Source of the DNA: an uncultured Campylobacter sp.
GTDB lineage: Bacteria; Campylobacterota; Campylobacteria; Campylobacterales; Campylobacteraceae
Assembly (NCBI GenBank): GCA_938041615.1
Contig: CALISV010000159.1
Location: forward strand, 1-7,674
DNA: 7,674 nucleotides
Direction: 5' to 3'
Positions 1-5,144 of the stretch are shown piece after piece. The position numbers and the translations under genes were made by a program. Numbering within the stretch: position 1 is the stretch's first letter; the number at the start of each line of letters is the position of its first letter. Under the pieces are notes generated by a model that worked only from the letters and a program-made list of their open reading frames with translations, had not been told where the DNA came from and did not search any database.

Positions 1-165
1 GGACACGATCTGCTCGGGCTAAAAGACGATCAGAAATTTGATCAAAAGCCAGGCTGGGTGCGCGTAAGCCTACACTACTCGCACACGCAAAAAGACGTCG
101 CCTATCTGCTAAAGGCCATCAAAAAAACTATTAAAAAATTTAAAACCAAAAAGGAAAAGAAATGA
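1..165 (+). CDS. PLP-dependent class V aminotransferase (cysteine-desulfurase-like), C-terminal end only
   Basis: The open frame runs in from the left edge and stops at TGA 163-165, giving 54 residues of the C-terminus. The stretch GWVRVSLHYSHTQKDV followed by YLLKAIKKTI resembles the closing part of class V aminotransferases of the SufS/NifS/CsdA fold, where a GxVRxS strand precedes an N/HTxxDVdxLl helix. The extreme C-terminus is a lysine-rich tail. The PLP lysine and the active-site cysteine, if present, lie outside the window, so substrate and exact role (sulfur transfer, selenocysteine lyase-like, or another aminotransferase) cannot be decided. The stop overlaps the next start as ATGA, which suggests translational coupling with the downstream secreted protein. 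The fold assignment rests on a short segment. Confidence 0.6.
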   Translation, partial: GHDLLGLKDDQKFDQKPGWVRVSLHYSHTQKDVAYLLKAIKKTIKKFKTKKEKK

Positions 166-794
166 ATAAAATTTTAGCCGCAGCATTGTTTGCTCTTTGC
201 GCCGTTTGCGCGCAGGCAAAGCCCTTTAGCCCCGAGCAGTACGCAAAAGTACTGCGCGAGTACAACTCCGTGGCGGGCGCGAACAACTACTTTGAAAGCG
301 GTAAATTTAAAGAGGAATTCGCTCTTCGCAAAAAATACTGCGACGAGGGTCTAAGAGACGCGTGCGGCGATCTGGGACTGCTCTACGTTACTGGTCTAGG
401 CACGCCAAGAGATAGCAAAAGGGCGGGCGAGCTGCTCGAGTATGCCGCTAAAAACGACGAGTTTAAAGCTATATCGCAGTACTACGAAGCCGCACTTGAC
501 ATAGCTCGCGCGGCGGAAAAATACCCGGACGACAAGGTGGCGCAGCACCTAGGAGCCGAGTTTAAAAACTCGCTGGAGCAGTGCAAAGCCTACAAGGGCG
601 ACCGCCACGTGTGCTTCCGCGCGCTGGTGATTAGCAGCATGCTGCCAAAGGGCAAGGGCGGCCTGGGACTATCGCAGGCTGAGTTTGCCAAGGCGTGGGA
701 GGACATCGTCGTGAGCGACGTCGAGCGCAACGGCATGGACGACTCGAAGGTAAACTCGCTGGCAAAAGAGCTAGAAGGACTATCGGCGCGCTAA
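162..794 (+). CDS. Secreted Sel1/Hcp-like cysteine-rich repeat protein
   Basis: The 210-residue product begins with a signal peptide (about residues 1-19, likely cleaved after AQA), so it should be periplasmic or secreted. Residues 57-95 form a Sel1-like alpha/alpha repeat: Cys60 and Cys68 lie eight residues apart, followed by LGLLYVTGLGTPRD and a helix ending LLEYAA. That cysteine spacing is typical of the Helicobacter cysteine-rich (Hcp) proteins, where the pair forms a disulfide within each repeat. A second pair, Cys141 and Cys151, has wider spacing and the repeat around it is poorly conserved. Hcp relatives usually carry several repeats; this one has only one clear repeat. Family members bind proteins or peptidoglycan-related ligands, but no specific function can be read here. 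The start overlaps the preceding stop by four bases; AAGGAAAAG just upstream can serve as ribosome binding site. Confidence 0.7.
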   Translation: MNKILAAALFALCAVCAQAKPFSPEQYAKVLREYNSVAGANNYFESGKFKEEFALRKKYCDEGLRDACGDLGLLYVTGLGTPRDSKRAGELLEYAAKNDEFKAISQYYEAALDIARAAEKYPDDKVAQHLGAEFKNSLEQCKAYKGDRHVCFRALVISSMLPKGKGGLGLSQAEFAKAWEDIVVSDVERNGMDDSKVNSLAKELEGLSAR

Positions 795-821
795 ATTTGC
801 GGGCTTTTACTGCGTAAATTT
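793..821 (+). other. Possible stem-loop overlapping the stop codon of the Sel1-like gene
   Basis: AAATTTGCG (793-801) can pair with CGTAAATTT (813-821), giving nine base pairs including one G-U, around an 11-base loop. The left arm includes the stop codon. No clear run of T follows, so it is at best a weak terminator. Because AAATTTG words are so common here, chance pairing is a real alternative. Confidence 0.25.
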
Positions 822-1264
822 GCTTTACTCAAATTTGATCGTGCGCTCTTTCGTCTTTTTGCGGGCGGTTTTGCGTTTGGCGCAAATTCGGATTATTCGT
901 CTCAAATTTGACGCGTCGGCAATTGCTAGGCTTAAATTTGGGTCGATTTTTGGGTAAATTTATCGAGCGGTGCATAATTTGCTTTTGCTCAAATTTGACT
1001 GCTTTTTACGGGCAAATTTGGCTCGCTTCCGGCGGCATTTTGCGGCTTGCGGGCTTTGCGGCGTAAATTTGCTAAATTCTACTAGCGCTCGAGCAAATTC
1101 GGTCGCCAGGCTTAGAGCCTTTGCTTACGCTTTTTTGCGCGCGGTCAAATTTACGCGCCCGCGCGGGTTTTTGCCCTGCTCAAATTTGACGTATTTTTGT
1201 GCCCAGCTTAAATTTGTGCGGCGTTATTTTTTACGAATTTACAAAAACTTTGGAGAAAATTTAG
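795..1264. repeat. Gene-free stretch dense in AAATTTG palindromic words
   Basis: This 470-base interval between two plus-strand genes holds no convincing gene. It is full of short words built on AAATTTG. The 11-mer CTCAAATTTGA occurs four times (829-839, 901-911, 988-998, 1179-1189), three times followed by C. Variants such as GTAAATTTGC, TTAAATTTG and CAAATTCGG fill the gaps. Spacing is irregular, so this is neither a tandem repeat nor a CRISPR array. A 122-codon frame from 970 to 1338 was judged spurious because its sequence mainly restates the repeated word and it overlaps the better-supported gene at 1265. The stretch may be decayed coding DNA or a lineage-typical spacer. A promoter for the gene at 1265 should lie near its end, but no clear box was seen. 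Confidence 0.55.
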
Positions 1265-1756
1265 ATGCGAGATTCGCGCGAGTTTCAGGTCTTAGCGGGC
1301 GAGGTAAAAAACGTGAGATGGAGTGCGGCGACGGATGAGTGCGTTTTTGAGATCGCGGGCGTTAAATTTAACACCAAAATCGCTAAAGAGGGCCTCGTAC
1401 CCCACGAAAATGACCGTCTAGCTATCGCCTATGACGCGAAAAACGAGGTTTGGAATTTTAAAAATTTGACCTCAAGTAAGTGGCTCAAAAACTACGCTTG
1501 GCGCGCGCATTTGATGATTTTTGAGGAGGCGATGATGGGGCTTTTGCCCAATAGCGTTTTTGGTGCTATTATGATTCTGCCGATAGTTTGGCTAGCTCGC
1601 CACCTTTCGGATTTTGGATACTTAGTCATTATGTTTGCGTTTATTATTTGCCTGTTTTTATCGTTGCCTTTGCTGTATTTGGACGGCAAAACTCGGACGG
1701 ACAAGGCAAACGCGTATCTGGCTTTAAGAAAATTTTTAAATGAGATGGATTTGTAA
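1265..1756 (+). CDS. Small membrane protein: N-terminal beta domain plus two-helix hairpin (unknown function)
   Basis: The product is 163 residues and not a family I can name. Residues 8-75 look like a compact beta-rich domain (GEVKNVRW, then FEIAGVKFN, then LVPHENDRLAIAYD and WNFKNLTSSKW). Two hydrophobic segments follow at about 92-111 and 117-138, then a short basic and acidic tail. GGAG at 1252-1255, nine bases before the ATG, supports the start. The beta domain aligns by eye with both units of the next gene: a strand ending in G, an F-x-V/I-x-G strand, an N-D or NGDE turn before a strand with VxY or AxY, then N-x-S. The two genes are therefore tandem paralogues. The domain recalls an OB-like or small barrel fold, but that is a guess. 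It probably sits in the inner membrane with the beta domain facing one compartment. Confidence 0.65.
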   Translation: MRDSREFQVLAGEVKNVRWSAATDECVFEIAGVKFNTKIAKEGLVPHENDRLAIAYDAKNEVWNFKNLTSSKWLKNYAWRAHLMIFEEAMMGLLPNSVFGAIMILPIVWLARHLSDFGYLVIMFAFIICLFLSLPLLYLDGKTRTDKANAYLALRKFLNEMDL

Positions 1757-1835
1757 AATGGCGTCAAATTCGCCCGCTCAAAAACGCTGCCAAACGCGGC
1801 AAATTCGGCGCCTATTTTAAAATTGGCAGGCGAAC

Positions 1836-1858
1836 GAGCGATTAAATTTATATCGCTC
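1836..1858 (+). other. Stem-loop in the leader of the gene starting at 1900
   Basis: GAGCGAT (1836-1842) and ATCGCTC (1852-1858) form a perfect 7-bp inverted repeat around a 9-base AT-rich loop. It lies between the two paralogous membrane genes, about 40 bases before the TTG start. The following bases are not a T run, so an intrinsic terminator is unlikely. An operator, an RNA structure in the leader, or chance are all possible. Confidence 0.35.
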
Positions 1859-1888
1859 AAATTTCGGGCGCGAAAACTTAAAATTTAA

Positions 1889-1902
1889 AAGGATTTAGCT
1901 TG
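1889..1902 (+). promoter_or_regulatory. Ribosome binding site AAGGA deciding a TTG start
   Basis: AAGGA at 1889-1893 stands six bases before TTG 1900-1902. The first in-frame ATG lies at codon 57, inside the conserved beta domain, so the TTG is the credible start. Confidence 0.7.
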
Positions 1903-2508
1903 CAAGAAACGCAAAACGGTTTAAACCTGCTCGGCGGCCGCGCGGGTTCGCTTGAGTGCGTCTATAAAGACAAAAGCGGATTTGATTATAGCTTTAGCTT
2001 GGATGGGCAAATTTTAAACGTTCGCTCGCTGCAAAGTCCGCTCTTGCCGATAAATGACGGCGACGAGATGCTGGCGGTTTGCGATAAAAAGGGGCGGGTT
2101 TTGGGGCTAAAGAATCGCTCTTTAAACTCCGCGGCCTGGTACGCCTACGAGCCTAGCCTCTTTTTTGCGGTTCTATTTTTCGTGCTGTTTTTGTTGTTTG
2201 GCGTGGCCGGCGTTTGGGCGATTTTCTCGGGATTTGACGGACGGCAGCCGCTTTTTGGCACTTTGCTTTTAGTTTTTGGTTTTGGTTCTCTTGCCTTTGC
2301 TTGGTTTAAATATCACGGCGAGGCGTCTTTGGGCTTGCGCGTTAGGTTGATGCTTGGCGCCACAAAAGAGCCCAAGTCTAGCGGCGAGGTTAGCGGTATG
2401 GTGCGCAATCTAAGGATTTTTGAGACGAAAGAGAAAAATTATTTTAACGTCACGGTCGCTGATACGTTTTTGTGGGGTAGCAGCCCAAAAAGCGCGCTCT
2501 GGAGCTAG
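1900..2508 (+). CDS. Two-unit membrane protein of the same family, 5' part up to the frame break
   Basis: As it stands the frame encodes 202 residues. The first unit has a beta domain (about 12-80: LDGQILNV, then LLPINDGDEMLAVCD, RVLGLKNRSLN, W80) followed by membrane segments at about 88-110 and 117-135. A second beta domain then begins at residue 160 (SGEVSGMVRN, then YFNVTVAD) and is cut off by a stop at 2506-2508. The missing remainder is present downstream one frame back, so the original product would be about 292 residues with the unit duplicated. The start is TTG with a good ribosome binding site. The second unit resembles the first and also the single-unit protein encoded just upstream, which argues for gene duplication followed by internal duplication or fusion. 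Whether this truncated form is made is unknown. No enzymatic motif was seen. Confidence 0.65.
   Translation: MQETQNGLNLLGGRAGSLECVYKDKSGFDYSFSLDGQILNVRSLQSPLLPINDGDEMLAVCDKKGRVLGLKNRSLNSAAWYAYEPSLFFAVLFFVLFLLFGVAGVWAIFSGFDGRQPLFGTLLLVFGFGSLAFAWFKYHGEASLGLRVRLMLGATKEPKSSGEVSGMVRNLRIFETKEKNYFNVTVADTFLWGSSPKSALWS
2484..2490 (+). other. Frame-break site, slippery-type heptamer C CCA AAA
   Basis: In the frame of the gene starting at 1900 this reads as C CCA AAA followed by AGC, which fits the X XXY YYZ pattern of -1 ribosomal slippage sites. Slipping back one base gives PK-KRALELANGDE and leads straight into the open downstream frame. In that downstream frame a stop at 2478-2480 limits the shift to 2481-2508, and the five-A run 2487-2491 is the only homopolymer of that length there. 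A single lost A, by mutation or base-calling error, would explain the data equally well and is the simpler reading. GGGG at 2474-2477 is a weak Shine-Dalgarno-like element upstream. A modest stem CGCTC/GAGCG lies downstream. Confidence 0.4.
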
Positions 2509-2777
2509 CAAACGGCGACGAAGCGAGCGTAAAATACGAAAATTTCAGGGTCATAAAGATACGAAATCGCAGCAAAAATCTGACGGCGAAAAAATCGCAA
2601 GGCTTTTTTGAGAGGATGTTTTGGTTTAACGTCGATATCGCGATCAGCCTTTGTGCGGGACTTGTTTTACTCTATGCGGGGACGATGGATTTTTGGTTTT
2701 CGCCTTTTGCGGGGATTGCCGGCTTGATAATCTTGCTCGGCGGAGTCTGCTTTAACGTGTTTTATAAAAAGGATTAG
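2490..2777 (+). pseudogene. Displaced 3' half of the two-unit membrane protein (second beta domain and second hairpin)
   Basis: This frame has no plausible start of its own but encodes the expected continuation of the protein begun at 1900. After the break it reads KRALELANGDEASVKYE, then FRVIKIRNRSKNL, which matches the NDGDEMLAV and RVLGLKNRSLN strands of the first unit. A second two-helix membrane hairpin follows (DIAISLCAGLVLLYAG, then FAGIAGLIILLGGVCF) and ends in YKKD before TAG 2775-2777. The one ATG in a sensible place (2616-2618) has GAGAGG directly against it, too close to act as a ribosome binding site. It is either the 3' part of a frameshifted gene, the product of ribosomal slippage, or a sequencing artefact. 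The amino-acid sequence looks undamaged otherwise, so any inactivation would be recent. Confidence 0.65.
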
Positions 2778-2887
2778 CCTTTGGCGCACGGACTAGTCGT
2801 AAATTTGCGTCTTTTGGCGTGCTGGGCAAATTTGGCGCAGAGACTCAGAATTTGAGCTCGATCGCCGTAAATTTGACGCTAAAATTC

Positions 2888-2933
2888 GGCTTAAAATTTG
2901 AGTAGCGTAAGCAGACTCGTCAAATTTTAAGCC
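2888..2933. terminator. Perfect 14-bp inverted repeat between convergent genes, likely terminator
   Basis: GGCTTAAAATTTGA (2888-2901) and TCAAATTTTAAGCC (2920-2933) are exact reverse complements separated by 18 bases. The position between converging transcription units suits a bidirectional terminator. Read on the minus strand the stem is followed by GAATTTTAG, a short T-rich tail; on the plus strand no T run follows. The right arm directly abuts the stop codon of the thiE relic, so the repeat may have been the original thiE terminator. Confidence 0.55.
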
Positions 2934-3018
2934 TTACAAAAACGCTTGCAAATTTTGCTGGGCGGTAAATCGCGGAAATAACGGCGATAAAGCTTAAATG
3001 TGGCGCAGCTTCCGTGAT
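2934..3018 (-). pseudogene. Decayed copy of the thiE 3' end
   Basis: Read on the minus strand this segment encodes FIAVISAIYRPA, against YIAVISALYRPA at residues 177-188 of the intact ThiE. At DNA level the last 22 bases, including the stop codon, are identical to the end of thiE (2934-2955 against 3726-3747). About 20 bases are then missing, and the rest matches at roughly two thirds of positions by eye. Similarity fades near 3018, where an in-frame stop also appears upstream. It has no start and cannot make a working enzyme. It looks like a relic of a diverged thiE copy, left when the region between the two copies was rearranged or inserted. Confidence 0.65.
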
Positions 3019-3068
3019 TTATAGCGAGGTAAATTTACGCGTAGCAAGACTAACTGCGACCGTCAAAT

Positions 3069-3620
3069 TTAGCCTAGATTTCGCAAAAACTCCGCGTATT
3101 CTCTAGCGCCGCGCTCTATTTCGCTATCGCTTGATACGTAGTCCACGCCCGGAGTCTCCTCGGCGCCGTAAAATGCGAAAAAATCGCGGTAATCGGCGTG
3201 AAAATAGTATTTAAACGCAAGCTCAAACGGCGTAAGAACCTCGCGCAAGCTAAAATGATAGCGTCCTTGCGGGCAGTAGTCGCTCTTTTTGATGCCTGCG
3301 GTCACGGCTAGCGCTACCTTGCGCCCCGCTATGCCGTCTGAGCCGCGCCCATAGGCAAAACCGTGCGTCATCACCGCGTCGATCCATGATTTTAAAATCG
3401 GAGGGCAGGAGAAGTTGTAAAGCGGAAACTGCAAAACTAGGACGTCGTGGGCCCTGATGAGCTCTTGCTCGCGCGCGGCGTCGATATCGCCGCTCCCGTA
3501 AACCTGCGTCAGGTCATGAACGCTAAAGCGCTGCGGCTCTTTGAGGGCCTCTTGCAGCAGGCGTTTGTTTATGACCGAGTTTTGGATGTCTGGGTGGGCT
3601 AAGATGATTAGAGTTTTCAT
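3069..3620 (-). CDS. NAD(P)H oxidoreductase, flavodoxin-like fold (KefF/YwrO/MdaB type)
   Basis: The 183-residue product has the layout of the NQO1-like flavodoxin-fold quinone or nitro reductases. The N-terminal beta strand and phosphate loop read LIILAHPDIQNSVIN (4-18). The core motif LQFPLYNFSCPPILKSWIDAV with HGFAYG (about 63-91) is the family signature, close to KefF and general stress protein 14. Such cytoplasmic enzymes bind FMN or FAD and reduce quinones with two electrons; KefF-type members also control potassium efflux. No kefC-like gene is visible here, so a quinone reductase role is more likely. AAGGA at 3626-3630 on the minus strand, five bases before the ATG, supports the start. 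The gene lies 105 bases after thiE and is bracketed by the thiE end and its decayed copy, which hints at later insertion. A TAAAAT box at 3644-3649 (minus strand) could be its own promoter, but this is weak. Confidence 0.85.
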   Translation of the reverse strand: MKTLIILAHPDIQNSVINKRLLQEALKEPQRFSVHDLTQVYGSGDIDAAREQELIRAHDVLVLQFPLYNFSCPPILKSWIDAVMTHGFAYGRGSDGIAGRKVALAVTAGIKKSDYCPQGRYHFSLREVLTPFELAFKYYFHADYRDFFAFYGAEETPGVDYVSSDSEIERGAREYAEFLRNLG

Positions 3621-3725
3621 TTTTATCCTTTTTGATCAAGCAAATTTTAGCGAACCCGGCTTAAATTTGAACGGAAGTATTTGCGCGGTTTAGCGACATA
3701 AATTTGACGTAGATTTAGCTCATTT

Positions 3726-4328
3726 TTACAAAAACGCTTGCAAATTTCGCAAATTTTCTTTTATGGATGCGGGGCGGTAGAGTGCTGAGATAACGGCGAT
3801 GTAGTCTGGATTTAGTGCGGCGATTTGCGCGATATTTGCTGCGTTTATGCCGCCGATCACGCAAACCGGGGTACGTAAAATTTCCTTTGCGCGCATTATA
3901 GTTTCAAATTTGCAAAGCGGAGCGTTTGGTTTGGTCGGGCTCGCAAACAGTGCGCCAAATGCCGCGTAAGAAGCGCCCTCATCCTGCGCTTTGAGGGCTA
4001 AATTTAGATCGTCATAGCAGCTAACACCGATAAAAGCGTCCTCGCCTAGGATCTTGCGAGCGGCCTTTACTCTGCCGTCGTCTTTACCGATGTGCACGGC
4101 GTTCGCGCCTATTTTTGCGGCAAATTTGACGTCGTCGTTTACGATAAATCTCGCGCCGTAACGCTCGCAAAGCTCTTTTAGCGCAACAGCTACGCGCTCG
4201 TTTTTGGGTTCAAGCTTGGTGCGGTACTGTAAAAATTTCACTCCGCACTCTAGAAGCTCGCGAGTTTGCTCTAGCACGCTGTTTTCGGGCGTTAGGATAT
4301 CATCCGTGATAGCGTAAATTTCAGCCAT
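3726..4328 (-). CDS. thiE: Thiamine-phosphate synthase ThiE
   Basis: ThiE joins HMP pyrophosphate and thiazole phosphate to give thiamine phosphate, releasing pyrophosphate, in the cytoplasm. The 200-residue TIM barrel is about the normal length. Recognisable motifs in order are YAITDD (5-10), LQYRTK (33-38, pyrophosphate-binding), FIVNDD (61-66, with the Mg-binding aspartates), VHIGKDD (78-84), GVSCYD (101-106), FGALFASPTKPNA (124-136), VIGGIN (157-162) and the closing strand IAVISALYRP (177-186). All key regions look intact. The ATG overlaps the end of thiD by eight bases, so the two are very probably translated from the same message. The ribosome binding site is weak (GGGCG), consistent with coupling. 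A degraded copy of this gene's last 85 or so bases lies about 0.8 kb downstream. Confidence 0.93.
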   Translation of the reverse strand: MAEIYAITDDILTPENSVLEQTRELLECGVKFLQYRTKLEPKNERVAVALKELCERYGARFIVNDDVKFAAKIGANAVHIGKDDGRVKAARKILGEDAFIGVSCYDDLNLALKAQDEGASYAAFGALFASPTKPNAPLCKFETIMRAKEILRTPVCVIGGINAANIAQIAALNPDYIAVISALYRPASIKENLRNLQAFL

Positions 4329-5100
4329 TTTCGCCCGCTGCTTTGTGATCTAGCAGCCGCACGCCGAAATTTGAGCCGTGAGCGTTTTTGATCGCGTTTG
4401 CGACGAAGGCTTTGGCGCGCCTGATCGCCGTAATCTCGTCTGCCCCGCACGCTAGGGCGCAGGCGATAGCCGTGGCGAAGCTACAACCAGCGCCGTGCAT
4501 GATCGTAGGATGTTCTAGCGGTTCTCCGAATTTCACGATCTCGCCGCTTTTTTTATAAAGCGTATCCTCGCAAGTCTCGCTTGTTTGCGTGCGTTTTAGC
4601 ACCACGTCGCAGGGCAGATCCGCACCCAAATTTAACCGCTCGCCGTCAAAATTTAACCCCAAAATGCGCGCTTCGTCTAAATTGGGCGTCACGATGTGGG
4701 CGAGGCTTAAAAGCTCTTTTAGCGCGTTTATAGCGCCCTCTTGCAGCAACTTGGCGCCTGATTTCGCCACGCAGACGGGGTCTATCACGGTCGGCACGCT
4801 GCGGTTTTGCTCTAGCCAGGCTTTGACGCAGGCTATGAGCTGTTCGTTAAAGAGCATGCCGATCTTTACGGCGTCAAATTTTAGCTCGGCGCAGACTGCT
4901 TCTAGCTGCGCGTTTAAAAACTCGGGCGTTACGGGCATCACCGCACTCACGCCGTTTGTGTTTTGTGCTGTTAGAGCCGTGATCGCAGTCGCGCTGTAGC
5001 AGCCGTAGGCCTCGCAGGTTTTTATATCCGCTTGCACGCCGGCACCCCCGACGCTGTCGCTGCCTGCGATGATTAGGATATTTTTTTTAGGATTTTTCAT
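4321..5100 (-). CDS. thiD: Hydroxymethylpyrimidine/phosphomethylpyrimidine kinase ThiD
   Basis: ThiD phosphorylates HMP and then HMP-phosphate with ATP, supplying the pyrimidine substrate for ThiE. The 259-residue protein is a typical ribokinase-fold member. IAGSDSVGGAGVQADIKT (11-28) is the substrate-binding N-terminus, with the usual SGGAG changed to VGGAG. KIGML (79-83), VIDPVCVAKSG (105-115), TPNLDEA (138-144) and the anion-hole motif HGAGCSFA (202-209, with catalytic-type Cys206) follow in the expected order. AAGG about seven bases before the ATG serves as ribosome binding site. Codons 5 to 7 contain a run of eight A (5081-5088 on the plus strand as T8), a possible slippage spot near the start. 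No TPP riboswitch was recognised upstream; the gene follows the SNase-like gene after only 44 bases, suggesting read-through from the transporter genes. Confidence 0.93.
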   Translation of the reverse strand: MKNPKKNILIIAGSDSVGGAGVQADIKTCEAYGCYSATAITALTAQNTNGVSAVMPVTPEFLNAQLEAVCAELKFDAVKIGMLFNEQLIACVKAWLEQNRSVPTVIDPVCVAKSGAKLLQEGAINALKELLSLAHIVTPNLDEARILGLNFDGERLNLGADLPCDVVLKRTQTSETCEDTLYKKSGEIVKFGEPLEHPTIMHGAGCSFATAIACALACGADEITAIRRAKAFVANAIKNAHGSNFGVRLLDHKAAGENG

Positions 5101-5144
5101 TGTTTTGCCTTGAGCGGTTTTGTTAAATTTATCTTTAGGCGAAT

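Noticed and set aside
793..1264. AAATTTG word cluster as a CRISPR array or tandem repeat
   Set aside because: The repeated unit is only about 7 to 11 bases, the intervals are irregular (for example 72, 87 and 191 bases), and there are no uniform spacers or cas genes.
970..1338. A 122-codon plus-strand frame in the AAATTTG-rich stretch
   Set aside because: It has no convincing ribosome binding site, its residues mostly reflect the repeated word (LKFD, VNLL, VKFT), and it overlaps the better-supported gene that begins at 1265 with a GGAG site.
1492..1860. A 122-codon minus-strand frame opposite the first membrane-protein gene
   Set aside because: It lies antisense to a membrane hairpin that has a paralogue in the next gene; no start signal or domain supports it.
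2420..2611. A 63-codon plus-strand frame across the frame break
   Set aside because: Its sequence is very basic and unlike any unit of the family; the frame ending at 2777 gives the proper domain continuation instead.
3784..3800. CTGAGA near thiE suggesting part of a TPP riboswitch
   Set aside because: It lies inside the coding region of thiE on the opposite strand, at the 3' end of the gene, and the other conserved riboswitch elements are absent.
4589..4999. A 136-codon plus-strand frame inside thiD
   Set aside because: It is antisense to a ThiD with all family motifs intact and has no independent support.
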